From contig BDSL01000071.1 in the NCBI GenBank assembly GCA_003116995.1, positions 496,001 to 560,000 on the forward strand: a stretch of DNA of 64,000 nt, given 5' to 3'. This document shows positions 1-11,352 of the stretch, piece after piece. The stretch comes from Yamagishiella unicocca. Lineage: Eukaryota > Chlorophyta > Chlorophyceae > Chlamydomonadales > Volvocaceae. Position 1 is the first letter of the stretch; the number at the start of each line of letters is the position of its first letter. Both the position numbers and the translations under genes were made by a program. Under the pieces are notes generated by a model, which ran no database searches, was not told where the DNA came from, and worked only from the letters and a program-made list of their open reading frames with translations.

Positions 1-384
1 GCAGGCACAACGCCTCGTAAAGCCAATTACTGTCAGGGGCGCCGGTGCAACTGGGGCTGGGTTCGCTGTCGCAAAATCCACTCCAACCAGCCACTTCGCA
101 CGCGTGCACGTCGTGCGCCGACACCCTCACGCGGCACGCCTCACCCCTGCCCTCGCCCGCGCCTCCGCATGTCCGTGTCCTCATTTGCGCGTAGTGCCTG
201 CTGTGCCCTTGGTTTCGCGGGTCAGCTAGGGGCGTGTCACAGTGTCGTACGGTTGACGTGCCCAAACGTACAGACGTGCCCAAACGTTGTAAACGTTTTC
301 GTTCCTTGGTACCAATAGTGGCCCGGTGCGTCTCGTAGTGTCGAGGGTAGCGTTCCTTTCTATTCCCTGCTCGCTGCCACAGAA
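1..384. other. Upstream flank of the NDUFV2-like remnant
   Basis: No coding region is recognised here. A short direct duplication of a cgtgcccaaacgt-type sequence lies at about 257-288. The segment may hold the promoter and 5' leader of the truncated complex I gene that begins at 385. Confidence 0.3.
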
Positions 385-858
385 ATGCTGTCTACGGCCA
401 TGCTCCTTGCAGGGCGCCGTGCCTCGGCTGTTGGCCAGCAGCAGTCGGCAGGCGTGTCCGTAAGGGCTGTGCAGCCGCTGGGCGCGCTCCTCCTGCGTTG
501 CGGCTTCGTGACCAACTCTACGGACATTTACAACATCCACAAGGATACGCCGAAGAACAATGCCCAAACCACTCTCGAGTACACGGAGGCGAGCGGCTTG
601 CTGGACTGGTTTGTGGTCGTGGCCATCAAGGCAAAGGCAGGCGCACCCCGACCAGGAAGGCCTCCCGGCACGTGCATGCAGGCCACCCTGAAAGTGGTGA
701 ACAACATCATCGCCCGGTACCCACCGAACTACAAGGCGAGCGCCATCATCCCGGTGCTGGACATTACGCAGCAGCAGAACAACGGCTACCTCGTCTCGCA
801 GCCCTGAATCGCGTGGCGGAGCTGCTGGAGATGCCGCCTATCCGCGTGTATGAGCTGG
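385..858 (+). pseudogene. Truncated, frameshifted complex I 24-kDa subunit (NDUFV2/NUO5) copy
   Basis: The frame from the ATG at 385 gives an arginine-rich, mitochondrial-presequence-like start, then the family block NSTDIYNIHKDTPKNN and, further on, NNIIARYPPNYKASAIIPVL. NDUFV2 is the 2Fe-2S NADH:ubiquinone oxidoreductase subunit of the mitochondrial matrix arm. About 90 nt between the EYTEA and TLKVVNN blocks (about 590-678, ending tgcatgcag) look like an intron whose donor is no longer clear. Near 795-810 the reading frame changes: the 385 frame stops at 805-807, while the next conserved block, ALNRVAELLEMPPIRVYE, is in another frame. Homology ends at about 858, before the cysteine ligands of the 2Fe-2S cluster, and repetitive DNA follows. 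I read it as a pseudogene broken by a one-base frameshift and a 3' truncation. An assembly error at the frameshift is possible but would not explain the missing C-terminal half. Confidence 0.8.
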
Positions 859-925
859 CCTCAAAATTTTCGCCTTTGGATTCGCCGGGCTTTCTCACGA
901 GATACACGGGGGTCCCTGTATAATA

Positions 926-975
926 GTTTGCCTGTAGTTTCCCTGTAGTTTCCCTGTAGTTTTGCTGTAGTTTCC
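926..975. repeat. Short tandem repeat (CTGTAGTTTCC, 11 bp, about 4 copies)
   Basis: Copies of ctgtagtttcc and one variant ctgtagttttg follow each other just downstream of the NDUFV2 remnant. They mark the start of the repetitive block. Confidence 0.8.
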
Positions 976-1070
976 GAATTGGGGCGGCCCGCCCTTGGGG
1001 GAAACCGCGGGAAAGAGTCCGTCCATGGATCAAGCCCTGCCGACCTCATTTTTGCTTCCACTCGAGACCT

Positions 1071-1446
1071 GTCGACTCGGAACGCGATTATTATTTGGGC
1101 AGCTGTTTACAGTAATTGTTTGGGCATTACTTTTGCAGCTGGCGTCCGCATCACGAAGGTTTCCAACCATAGTCGGCAAAGTAACCAATTGGGAATCACA
1201 GTGCGGACGCAAATTCAGACGCAAATGCAGGGTACAAAGCTTAGTCGGCTGGATTTTCGACTCGGAACGCGCGAGTTGCTTGTCTTTGTCCCGAGTCGGG
1301 GAGCGCAGCAAGCAGGAGTGGCTGAGCGCACTTCCAAAGGTGGCCAAACGAGGGCGCCAAAGTTGTAACGGCTGATTTGCGACTCGGAACGTGTGAATTT
1401 TCGGAATTTTGTGTTTTTTTGGTCCGAGTCGGGAAGCGCAGCGAGC
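1071..1446. repeat. Diverged repeats built on GACTCGGAACG ... CCGAGTCGGG
   Basis: The motif gactcggaacg recurs near 1073, 1259 and 1380. The complementary-looking ccgagtcggggagcgcagc and ccgagtcgggaagcgcagc recur near 1292 and 1423. The last two units are about 120 bp apart. They run directly into the LINE fragment, so they may be part of that element or a satellite it inserted into. No gene is visible. Confidence 0.55.
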
Positions 1447-1784
1447 AGTACGAGAAGTAGGCGCTCCTCACCCGTCGTGAGGTGGTGCAGGGTTTGTGGT
1501 AATCGTAGTTGTGTGGAGGACGAACGTCATGTTCTACTGGAATGCCCTGAGTACGCGGAGGAAAGAGAGTTGCTGTGGCCCTCAGGTATACCGCCGCCTG
1601 GGACAACGATGGCGCACGTCATGGCGATGGGGAATCAGCGAGATCTAGCTCGTGTTATCCATGCTATCAGAATGCGAGTATCCATGCTATCAGAATGCGA
1701 GGATTACAAGGGAGCCAGAACGGCTCAAGCGCGGAAGCGCAACCAGGCGGGCCCGATGGGCCAGACCACGACACAGGTCACTGG
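1447..1784 (+). mobile_element. LINE retrotransposon, 3' end fragment (zinc-knuckle C-terminus)
   Basis: The frame around 1471-1680 encodes a CRVC...H..LLECPEY block followed by a short tail. This is the Cys-Cys-His-Cys finger found after the reverse transcriptase domain in many non-LTR retrotransposons. The complete RT at 45639-48656 ends in a closely similar block, CRVC...FHVLMECPVY, so both probably belong to one clade. Only the last part of the ORF is present. A 22-bp piece containing tccatgctatcagaatgcga is duplicated at 1659-1701. The element is interrupted after 1784 by another LINE fragment. Confidence 0.75.
1686..1784. repeat. Direct repeat, left copy (99 bp) flanking the nested LINE
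   Basis: It begins gctatcagaatgcgag and ends caggtcactgg. The copy at 2887-2985 has the same length and differs at only two positions that I could see. The pair brackets the minus-strand LINE fragment and behaves like a long target-site duplication. Confidence 0.9.
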
Positions 1785-2886
1785 GCAAAAGAGCCCGCCC
1801 TCACCGGCCGGGAAGGGGCAAAAGCCGAAGGCAGCCATACACGAGGACACGGAGAAGACAGCACGCACAACTCAAAGCACGGGGAGGAGAACAAGCGCGT
1901 CCAGAAAACACGAACCACCTGCACCAAGCCAGCAGCGAGACGCAAGGAACGCGTCCCGGCAAAACGGGGGCCCCAAGCCCCAGATCCCAAAAGCACCCAC
2001 AAAAGACAGTAGAGCGGGGGCCTAAGGCCCCATAACCCAAACACGCCCAGAAAACCGCACCCGAGTCAACCGTCGGGCCACTCTCGGCACCCGGGCGGCC
2101 CGTGGAGACCACCTCCCCCGCGGGCGAGGCGGCGAGGAAGGGGTGATCGGACGGGACGGCCCCCCACCCGCGGGGGGCCAGCCCCAGCTCGGCAAACGCA
2201 CTGAGGCGGGCCCAGAAGTCGGCCGTCACCGCTGCGCACACCCGCACCACCGGCATGCGCCCCCCGGGGGCCCCAGCCTGCACCCGAAACAGGAGGCGGA
2301 GCCCCAAACCCAACGCCGCGACGGCCGCCAAGCACACCACATCCCAAACAAGCGGGTGCGCCCCCAAAGGGGGCCGACCCAGCCACAAATGCTGCGGGAG
2401 CAGGACAACCGCGCCCCCCATCGCCTCCACAAGCTCGTCGCGCAGTGATAAGGCCACCACACACTCCCAGAAGTGGTGGCGCCGGCGGCCCGTGGCCATG
2501 GACGCTCCACACGGGCAGGGGGTCGTGGGCGACCCCCGCGCCAGGAGGGCCGCGTGCATGGGGAAGCCATGGAACCCGTTCATGGCGAGCCGCCGGAGGG
2601 GCTCCTTGTGCGTGTTGTCCCAGCGAAGACGCCAGAGGCGCACCAGAGTGGCCTGAAATTCCCGGAGGGTGGAGGCCAGGGCTGCCGGGGGAAGGGGAGC
2701 CTCCCAGGCCTCCTGAAGGAAGGCCGTATGCTTAGCCGCCAGCGCAGCGAAGGCTGGGCCCAGCTGCAGGATAGTAGCCGACTTGACGGTGAGGGAGACA
2801 AGGGGAATGGCCGCGGGGCCCACCCGCCAGCCGACACAGCGGGCCAGGCGGCCCCAGGCGTCCGCAGCGGGGGGGGCGGCAGCCGC
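1785..2886 (-). mobile_element. Nested LINE fragment in opposite orientation (RT C-terminal region)
   Basis: Minus-strand coding from about 2886 down to about 2090 resembles the C-terminal region of plant/algal LINE polyproteins: a DAWGRLARCVGW-like start, a tryptophan- and leucine-rich stretch, and a finger CPCGASMATGRRRHHFWEC at about 2517-2461. The reverse transcriptase core is absent, so the copy is strongly 5'-truncated, as is usual for target-primed insertions. The rest down to 1785 is GC-rich 3' sequence without recognisable motifs. It lies exactly between two 99-bp direct repeats, which supports a single insertion into the LINE 3' end to its left. Confidence 0.7.
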
Positions 2887-2985
2887 GCTATCAGAATGCG
2901 AGTATTACAAGGGAGCCAGAACGGCTCAAGCGCGGAAGCGCAACCAGGCGGGCCCGATGGGCCAGACCACGACACGGGTCACTGG
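2887..2985. repeat. Direct repeat, right copy (99 bp) flanking the nested LINE
   Basis: Partner of 1686-1784. Just beyond it, the sequence cggagatctagcaag resembles gcgagatctagctcg found left of the first copy, so the surrounding host LINE may also have been rearranged. Confidence 0.9.
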
Positions 2986-3434
2986 CTATCAGGGCACGGA
3001 GATCTAGCAAGATTGGGACTACCACTTGAGTCTTTACCACAACGTTGGTGTTCCCCGCTAAATTTGGGTTGGCAAATTTGGGTATGGCAAATGTTGGCTG
3101 AGTACTTTTGTGAAGTTTGGCATCCGTTTTCGTAGTCTTGAAGCATCTACTATTTTCTTGTCTCTAAAACGTCCTAGACGGCAACTTTTTCAAAGCGATT
3201 CATGAGCCTCCTGGCTCGTCTGAATCGTACAAGTCACTTGTAAACATCATCATCATCATCATCAGATGACAAACAGCACATTTCATGCATCATGAAGTAT
3301 GAATGTTGTTATGAAGCAAGATTGCAACTATTAGGTGTCCTTGCGTCGCCAGGGGGTGCAGCTTGCTCAGGCGTCCAGGTTCAGGTTCCCCTGCTCGTCT
3401 CTCTATAGCAGGAGTCAAATCACTGCATAACAAT
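2986..3434. other. Intergenic, upstream of ALG14
   Basis: No gene is recognised. An (ATC)n microsatellite lies at about 3247-3264. The segment is less GC-rich than the neighbouring genes and probably holds the ALG14 promoter and leader. Confidence 0.4.
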
Positions 3435-5227
3435 ATGAATCTGCAGCCGAGCACTGCGCTGCTCTTGGGCGGGCTGGTAGCAGGCCCGCTGCTGCTGCTG
3501 GTGCGCCTGCTGTATATCGTATTCCTGCGAGGGCCAGCAGCTCCCAGGCAGAAGCCCGCGAGGACGTTGATTGTCTTGGGATCAGGTGCGTGAAACATTG
3601 GGGCGGCCGTACTCTCGTAACGTACTGGGGTCCATGCCCGTGGGTCATCTGGGCACATTTCCCGACTGCCGGTCTATCCACGCGATGGCATGGTACCCGT
3701 CCCGCTGGAACGCATATATCGGAAAGGCCCCCCAAATTGCAAAAGGTTCGCACGCCTATTTGTGCGGCTGCAGGCGGCCACACCGCCGAGATGCTGATGC
3801 TCATGGACAGCATGGACCGGGCGCGCTACAGCCCGCGCACATACGTAGTCGCCGCAACGGACGCCATGAGCGGCACCAAAGCCCTGGCGCGGGAGCGCCT
3901 GTGGCAGAAGACGGTGCGGCCTGGCCGGAAAGGGCGCAAGGGGACCGGCCGCTTCGGTGCTGGTACGGCATCGACAGCGGGCAGCGCTGATGGCGTGTTG
4001 TTTTTTGGTACCTTTGGGGCCGCTCATGTCGTTCCGATTGTGTGCTGGCACGCCCCACGCCACGCCCCACGCCACGACCCGCTCCACCTGCAGGAATCGC
4101 CCACCAGCTTCAACGTCCTCCAGATTCCTCGCAGCAGGGAGGTGGGGCAGTCGTACATCACCAGCGTGGCCACCACGCTCTACTCGCTTGTGTTTGCTTT
4201 CCGCCTGGTGCTGCGGGAGATGCCGGAGGTGGTGAGTGGCGGAGTCCCTGGGTCGCTGATGGCGGGCTGATGGCTGCGCGGGCGAGTATCAGGGAAATGA
4301 AATCATGCTAGGGGGCGAGCGCAGAGAGGACCGCCGATGCATGACCCAGTCAGGACACTGCAGCTGAGGGCTGGCGAAGACCCACCCGACATAGACGACG
4401 AACCCAGGCAGAGCACAGCCCACACAGCCCACACAGCCCACACAGCAGGCAATCGTAGCGGCACAACAGGGGAAGGCTCCGGACCGCAGATGACAAAGCA
4501 AAAGAGACCAGCCCACGCAGGGGGAGGTAGCGCACGGGTCTCCGCCACCTGGCAGCGAGACCAGGCTGAAGCCAAGCCCATGTAATGCTGGGAGCAGGTT
4601 GCTGCGGACGCGGGCGCGTGTGCAGCAAACACCGCTGCGCGGGTCCCCCTCTCCCTTCCCCGCCGCTTCCCCGCAGGTGCTCGTCAACGGCCCGGGCACG
4701 TGCATACCCATATGCGCGGCCGCGTTCGTGTACCGGTGGGTACCAGCTCCACACACGGGGCATGGTTGTGTCATCGCCTGGTTTCGGGGACCGTTCTGTC
4801 GTTCCTGTCGATGTGTACTGCTGCCTTCCTCTTTGGGCTTGTTGCCGTTGCTTTGTGTCGCCTTGGCGCCCCTCGCATCCGCACCAGCGCCCTCGCCCCA
4901 CTCACGCACCCGCACGGCCCCAAGCAAGCAAGTCTCCCCCACCTCCAGTTCAATCCCCAGTTCAATCCCCTAGCGGGTCTATGAACATCAGAGTAAAGCT
5001 ACGCACCTCGAGCGAGTATCTATATACTCCCACGCTCGCTGCGCCCCAGGGTGCTGGGGCTGGCCCACACGCAGGTGGTGTACGTGGAGAGCATTGCCCG
5101 CACTCGCCGCTTCTCTCTGTCTGCCAAGCTGCTCTATCACCTCCGTATGGCGGACCTGCTGTTCGTGCAGTGGGAGCAGCTGGCCAAGACCTACCCGAGG
5201 GCGATATACGCGGGGAGGCTGTACTAG
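3435..5227 (+). CDS. ALG14: ALG14, UDP-GlcNAc transferase membrane-anchor subunit
   Basis: ALG14 anchors the catalytic subunit ALG13 at the cytosolic face of the ER. The pair adds the second GlcNAc to dolichol-PP-GlcNAc in N-glycan precursor assembly. Five exons join in phase: 3435-3585, 3774-3913, 4094-4231, 4677-4735 and 5050-5227, giving 221 residues, a normal length for the family. Residues about 8-32 form an N-terminal membrane helix. The exon 1/2 junction rebuilds the family motif LGSGGHTAEM, followed by YSPRTYVVAATDAMS, IPRSREVGQSY, a VLVNGPGTCIPIC block and the C-terminal VYVESIARTRRFSLSAKLLY. The ATG at 3435 is chosen because it directly precedes the membrane helix; an in-frame ATG at 3363 would put a polar stretch before it. 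All donors are GT (GTGCGT, GTGCGG, GTGAGT, GTGGGT). No ALG13 is in the window. Confidence 0.92.
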
Positions 5228-6926
5228 CAGGAGGCGCCCTGCTGCACGGCCGCAAGCTTGGGTAACAGTCAGTAGACGCATGAAAGGGGACCGCGTGCTG
5301 CGGCGCGGGATGGGGCCCTTGCGGGTGTACCGGGTGGTTGGTGGACGTGGCGAGAGGGAAGGTGGAAAGGAGGGCACGGATCCAGGCTGCGGGAGTGCTG
5401 ATGGTTGGCTACTTTGCTTGTTTTTGGCGCCGTTTTTGAGGGAAGTTGGTGGTTCGTGGGAAGATGGGAGAGCTGACTCGCGAGAAGTCCGCTTCAGCGC
5501 CAGAGCAGTGGGGTTACGGTAGCTGGGCCGTAACGAGGCGGGTCCTGCCGCAGCGCGATTGCACATCCCGGAGAGACGAGAAGCCCGAACGATTGAATAA
5601 CGCGCTGTAGACGCTTTGATGTACAGATCATACTGGAAACGAACGATGTGTGCATTCCCTGCGCCGGAGCCGACACACGGCGGACTCCGCCGTACGGTAC
5701 GGCACCTCGTCGTCACCCGACTGTTATATTTGTTGTACCCGCACGCGACGCGGTGAATGGCCAGCACGTCGCTGCAGGCGCCGTGCGCATCTCTCGTGCC
5801 GAAAGGGCGGACTAAGGCACACATGGTACGCGCAGCGAACAAGTCATCCCCTTCGGTTCTTCAGCCACAGGGGACACACGGACGTCTGCAGCCTGTGAAG
5901 GCGAGCCGTCAGTCACGACGTGAGAACGCGCTGCCACTTGGGAACGAGACACCTCTTCACTCAAGACTCCGGATCATGCGTTCCAATGAAGCACCACCTG
6001 CCCGCCAGAGCCAAGAAACCAAGGAGCGTTACGGCACTCCATGGCAGCGCTTCCCCGCCACATCCAGAAACCACCTGCTCCAGCCTCCAGAACCCACGGT
6101 GACGTCCTGTAGGCCAATCGTCACCATGCATTCGTCCGCCCTCAAGTGTGGGCTAGGTTACTATGATGACAGCACCTCCTCTCGCCACCACAGAAGTCGT
6201 AAAGCCACACGCATAGCCTACGCCCACGCCGCGTCCTGATTCGCAGTAGCATCAGAGGCGCCTCGCGTGACGTACCCAAACGTCGCTCGTTATTTCGTTT
6301 TTTACTCCCCAGATTTTGTATACGGACGGGCGGATGCGGGGCATGTGTTGGGTTTCTGGGTCGTTGTCCTATGGTGCGCGTTTCCTGCCGTAAATTCCAA
6401 GCCACCGTTCCTATCCACCCCAATGGGAGGCCCGGCCGCCCCAAACCACCCCGCGCACGGAAAAAATGGGTAATCACCGCGAGCTGGCTGTGCAGCCTCC
6501 GCCTAGTGTACAGGCCGACCCATCCGCAGCCTCCGCCTCCTTCACAAGCCAGCCCAAACGCTGCCAACGGCTGGGCGCTCCTAACACACGCGGAACGCAT
6601 CACCGCTTTATCCCTGCCTTCTCCTCGCAGTCTGCGATACCCCCCTCCCACACACGGGGCGGGTAGCCATGTACAAATCGTCTTGAGGCGGGCAGCGCTG
6701 CCGCGCGACTCGCCTGGCGCAACTCAGCGCCGAGGCTCCGAAACCAGGCCCATCGTGCGCCCCTGCTCCCGCCACAACTCATTCTTCCAGCCACCAGCTT
6801 CTGCGGCTCTGCGCCCACCACCCTCTGCGCCCATCCGTGAAGCAGCTGCGTCATTGTCAGTAAAGCGCACCCCAAAACCCCATGCCCATTTATTGCAGTC
6901 ATGCACCCGGGGGGCCACACACCCTG
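5228..6926. other. Intergenic between ALG14 and the convergent ORP gene
   Basis: About 1.7 kb without a recognisable exon on either strand. It should contain both 3' UTRs, because the flanking genes converge here. No TGTAA motif was found close to either stop. Confidence 0.4.
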
Positions 6927-9900
6927 TCAGCCGTATCTGCTCCCCAGGGCAGCTTCCCGCAGCTTCTTGTCGTGCCGCTGCAGGTTCTCCAGCGCTTCCT
7001 TGGTGCGCTGGGCCCCCTTCACGTCGCCGCCCTCGAGCACCACGAGGTCCTGGTGGGGTCATCAGGTCCGGGAGCCAGAAGGGCACGGCTCGGCATTGGT
7101 TTAGGTGCGGTGCAGTGGTGCAGTACTTGTGTGATAACGTGTACAGTGCTCTTGCCCCACCACTCCCCCTCCCTTTCTCCCTTTGGTTCAAGGGCGTCCC
7201 GCCACCAAGCGCCCTCATCGCCAGCTGTGCATCCCCGCTGCGACTTGCAACACACAAACACATGCCGGCGTCACTTCTGAAGAAGGCGCTTCCCCCAGGC
7301 CTCCCTCCCCTCCCCCGGCCGCTGCTTCGGCCCCATCTTCCCGCCGCCCCCCCTCCCCTCCCCCGGCCGCTGCTTCGGCCCCATCTTCCCGCCGGCCTCC
7401 CTCCCCTCCCCCGGCCGCTGCTGCGGCCCCATCTTCCCGCCGGCCTCCCTCTCCTCCCCCGGCCGCTGCTGCGGCCCCATCTTCCCGCCGGCCTCCCTCC
7501 CCTCCCCCGGCCGCTGCTTCGGCCCCATCTTCCCGCCGGCCTCCCTCCCCTCCCCCGGCCGCTGCTTCGGCCCCATCTTCCCGCCGGCCCCCTTCCCCTC
7601 CCCCGGCCGCTGCTGCGACCCCGTCTTCACCTGGCGGTACCGCGAGTCCGACGGCAGCGGGTGAGGCGCCGGCCGCCAGCGGTCCGGCACCTCAGACCCC
7701 ACAGACCAGTACCGGCTTCCGTTGACATCCACATGGGAAAGCCAGCTGCCCTCAATGCTCGCCATCGGGAGGCCCTCCGAGTCGTTGGGTGTGGGGTCAA
7801 CGCTGGAGGAGGGAGGTGCCTGGCAACGTGCACAACGACAAACCACAGGGCAAGGAAAACATGCTACTAAGTGGACTACTCGACAGCTGTGTGCGGCCGG
7901 CCCGGACCGAACCCGGCCCCTGAAGCCGGATCCTAGGCTTGCATACGATCGCTCTGAACGGGCGGCTGTGGCGGTTGGCTGGGCGGCTCAAGAGAGGGTG
8001 GGGGCTGCGGGCTCGGCTGTTCAGGCGAGGGCTGGATGCGCTGATCCCATATGTACATTGCAAATGCGACGCCGTGCTGAACTGGGCTGCGTGAATGGTC
8101 TTATCCGTGTGGTCTGGGACCCAATCCATGTGGGTTGGGGCCTTCGTCCCACGCCCGACCCTTCCAGCACCGTAGCATCCTCTACCGCCGTACAAGCACC
8201 CTAACTCCCAGCGTCGATTTGTTTCATGCCCGCGGCATCCAATGGTTCATGTCCGGGGCATTCTAATGGTTTAATTTCCTCTTGCCCCCGCCCCCACGCT
8301 CGCGGCACAGTGCGCACTGCCGCGGTCCTGGCGTTGCGCAGAGGACGTTCGTTTTCGTCCAACAGCGCTTCCAGCGGACGCCCAGCTGCTCAAGTCAACA
8401 CTGAGCCCTCCCACAACGGCCGCCCAGTTTGGTGCCTCGCCCCGCACCCTTACCTGGCTGAGCCGCAGCAGCGTGCCCATCCGGTTCAATGCCGACATCC
8501 CGAAAAAGGAGCCACTGGAGCTGGCGGAGTTCTTCCCAGCGGCCACCTCAACCCGCTGCAGGTTGCCCGCAGAGCTGGAAATGCTGCCACTGATGCCCGC
8601 TCCGAAACCACCGCCGCTCAGCGCCGTCGGCAGCCCCGAATCGGCTGCGCCGTTCAGCGACAGACGCATGGAGCTGTCGTTCGCGCCGCCCGCACCTGCA
8701 CTGCCGCGAGGTGACGGCAGCGCTAGGCCGGACGGCGGATCGCCAGATGGGCTTTCCGGCATCGCGTCGTGATCGTGACCCTCCGCAGCGGCCGCCTCAG
8801 CCGCTGCGTGCTCCAGCGCCGCCGCCGCATCCGCCTCCTCCTTCTCTGCATCGTACTCCGTTTCAGACGCCGACTCAAATTCCTCCTCCTCCTCCGCACC
8901 CGTAGAGCCGTGCCGCAGCGCGGCCAGCCGCTCCTGCTCGACGGCTTCCGCCATGTCAGCCGTGCTGGTCCTCTCCTCCAGGGAAGCCTGCGCCAGCACC
9001 GCAGAGCGAGCCATGCCGCGTGTGCGACGCTGCTCAGATGGTCTGGTGGAAGCTGAGCTCCTGGCATCGTGCGCATTGACTTCTGCGCCATGGAGCCTAG
9101 CCGCCCGCCGGAGCCCAGACACGGACCCACACACCAACCCTAGCAGCGCGAATGTCACAAACGGTTTTCTCCCTCTTACACGGGATTTTCCTCGCAACCA
9201 ATCCCAGCACCCCGCATCCAACCGAACCCAAATGCGCACAAGCTGCAGCACCGACCTGGTTGTCTCGGCAGTCGTAGATGAAGCCGTACACGGCGTCTGC
9301 GCGGCGAAGCACCTTGTTCCGGGCGCCTTTCAGCGCCCCAAAGTTGATAACCGTCTTTAGCTTGTTGCGAACATCCACCAGGATTGCCTGGCCGTCCACC
9401 TGGCAGGACCGCACGCGATGCGAACACCGGTTCAAGTCCGGACGCGAACATCGGCACCAAACAGGAGCAGCAGACCGGACATGCAAGGCGGACACGGCTA
9501 CACCTCCATGCCAGCCAGCCGTGCAAACCCGATTAAAGGCACCAGGAGGATGGACGGGAAACACACAAAAGCACAACCGCTTACCTCCGCGCGGGGACGG
9601 CTGCTGCCATACACCACATTCTTTATGTAGTACTGCGGGTAGTGCAGCTCGATCCGCGTACCGTCCGGGAACTCAATGTACCGAAAGCCCTTGGCCACCG
9701 TCTTGAAGCCGTAGTACTTCACAACGATGGATACGGTGGGCTGGGAAAGGCCGCGGAAGCGGTAGCGGCCGCCTGAAAGGGAGCACAGAGGCGAGGAGAG
9801 AAGGGTGCAGGGCGGCACAGAGGAGCGGAGCGAATGGTTGCAGTGCCAGGTTGGGAGGAGAACACGCAAGCGAGATGGATGCGCACACCTACCCGCCAAT

Positions 9901-10822
9901 CGGACCACAGGAAACCCTGCACCGACACACCTGGGCCTTCCATGTGAAATGCTGTCACCGGAGGGTGATGGCTTATCTGCTCCATGTACATGGTAGTGCC
10001 ATCGGAGAGTGTCGCCTGCCACGTCTCGCCCAGAATGGGGTTGAAAGGTTTTCGCCAGTTTTCGAACGCGTGATGGAGGCCTGTGGAGTGGAAGCAGGCG
10101 ACCCACGTGGCACGACCCACGTGGGCAAGGCACAGTGGGCAAAGAACGTTTCCTGTCCCTGTCCCACAGTGAAACCCCTGCCCACGTTGCCCGTCGTCAA
10201 CCGTGCCGAGCCCAATTTCCGGAATGGGGATGCGGCAGGTGACTTGCCTGCAACAAACCATGTTGTTACCAGCTTCATGCGCTCCACCGGGTCAGACGAC
10301 TGTGACGCTGCGGTCAGATAGCGCGGGTACACCCACACGTCCGCAAGCTTCTCCAAGTAGCTACGTGGCTCAAATATCGTTACTGGGAAGGGTGTATTGA
10401 TCAAGTTGATGCTGCCCGTAAGTAGGCGCTTGCCCATCGACTTGACCCACTGCATAATCGCCCTGAAAACATAAGGTATTCCGGTGTGTATGCACCGCGC
10501 AGTTATAAGGAGATAAGCACCGAACGCAGTAACGTTACGCTTAGCTTGCAAAGGCCTAGGGACCTACTCGCGCTGCTGCTTGAGCAGCTCGTCATTCGTG
10601 CAGAGCATTCCTCCATTCTCATCCGCGTCAGGATGATATGAAATCTGTACGGGACAAAGTGAAGCATTCAAGCGGGGTCGTTCTGGCAGATGGGCATCAA
10701 TTCATACATCGAGTCAAGTGCACCGTGACCCCGACCTGCTCCTCCACAGCTGCGGCAGCTGATGTGCTTGCGCCATCGGCATCTGGCTCCTTCTTGCCCT
10801 TGAGGAGCTTCTTGAACACCAT
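6927..10822 (-). CDS. Oxysterol-binding-protein-related protein (ORP, lipid transfer)
   Basis: ORPs exchange sterols and phosphoinositides between membranes at contact sites through a beta-barrel ORD domain. Nine exons join in phase: 10736-10822, 10568-10644, 10248-10462, 9889-10080, 9585-9772, 9256-9399, 8454-8987, 7631-7819 and 6927-7049, giving 582 residues. The family fingerprint EQISHHPPVTAFH is in exon 4 after NPILGETW. The lid/entry block (LTGSINLINTPFPV) is in exon 3. The C-terminal block EGSWLSHVDVNGSRYW...PDRW, PLPSDSRYRQDLV and QRHDKKLREAA spans exons 8-9. No PH domain or FFAT motif is seen, so it is an ORD-only type. Exon 7 inserts 178 low-complexity residues (acidic, then Ser/Gly-rich) into the ORD between FIYDCRDNQ and EGSW; its 5' boundary is the least certain. 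Intron 3 uses a GC donor (GCAAGT). Intron 8 carries a 48-bp minisatellite. Confidence 0.88.
7282..7625. repeat. 48-bp minisatellite in the last ORP intron (about 7 copies)
   Basis: The unit carries ggccgctgcttcggcccc and catcttcccgcc, with small variants (tgctgcggcc). Because 48 is a multiple of three and the unit has no stop codons in several frames, long spurious ORFs cross it on both strands. Confidence 0.9.
9176..9205 (+). repeat. Splice-proximal dispersed element, C-type copy (ORP intron)
   Basis: cacgggattttcctcgcaac matches the core of the dispersed family (ACGGGTYTTCCTYGMAAC). It lies about 50 bp from ORP exon 6 with its C-rich end facing that exon, on the donor side and antisense to the gene. 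Confidence 0.45.
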
Positions 10823-11352
10823 CTCGCCACTAAACAAGCTAAATCTCGTGCAGCTCTCCGCTGCTCCGCTGTATGCGGGCAGCTGACAGCTGATAGGTCC
10901 GTCTAGCTCATATACCCTTCGGTTGCGCCATATGAAAGTTTACGGCCAGGCTGAGTGCCCGGCAACCGCCAGCTCAAAATTATGAAAAGACAAGGATATG
11001 CCAGTCTCGCATGACCTTATGGGTAAAGTATCGAAGTAAACGGGACGGCCAGTACAGGGATCAAGGGACGCATATTATGCATGTGACTGTGGCACCCGCA
11101 TGGGCCCTGAGATGCCGTGCCTATGCAAAGGGAAACATTACGCCTTGATTGCCATATAATTCATATTAACATAAAACCGAAAACGTGTGTTACTATTACT
11201 TTCAGCTTGTTTACATCAAAACAGCGTACGCCCATATTTACAGAAACAATTGCTTGTAAACTCTCGAAACCGTTCACCAATAAGGGGCCGGCCGGCCCCA
11301 TCCCACTTCCTACCTTGAAGAGCTTACTTGTCATCCGCCTGCTTTCTACGTA
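10823..11352. promoter_or_regulatory. Divergent promoter region, ORP (-) / nucleoporin (+)
   Basis: 530 bp separate the two start codons, and the right half is clearly AT-richer than the flanks. No exon is visible. The two genes probably share this region for initiation, which is inferred from the head-to-head arrangement only. Confidence 0.5.

Noticed and set aside
6371..7870. 499-residue open frame on the plus strand with Pro/Leu-Arg repeats
   Set aside because: It is created by the 48-bp minisatellite in an ORP intron and lies antisense to real ORP exons.
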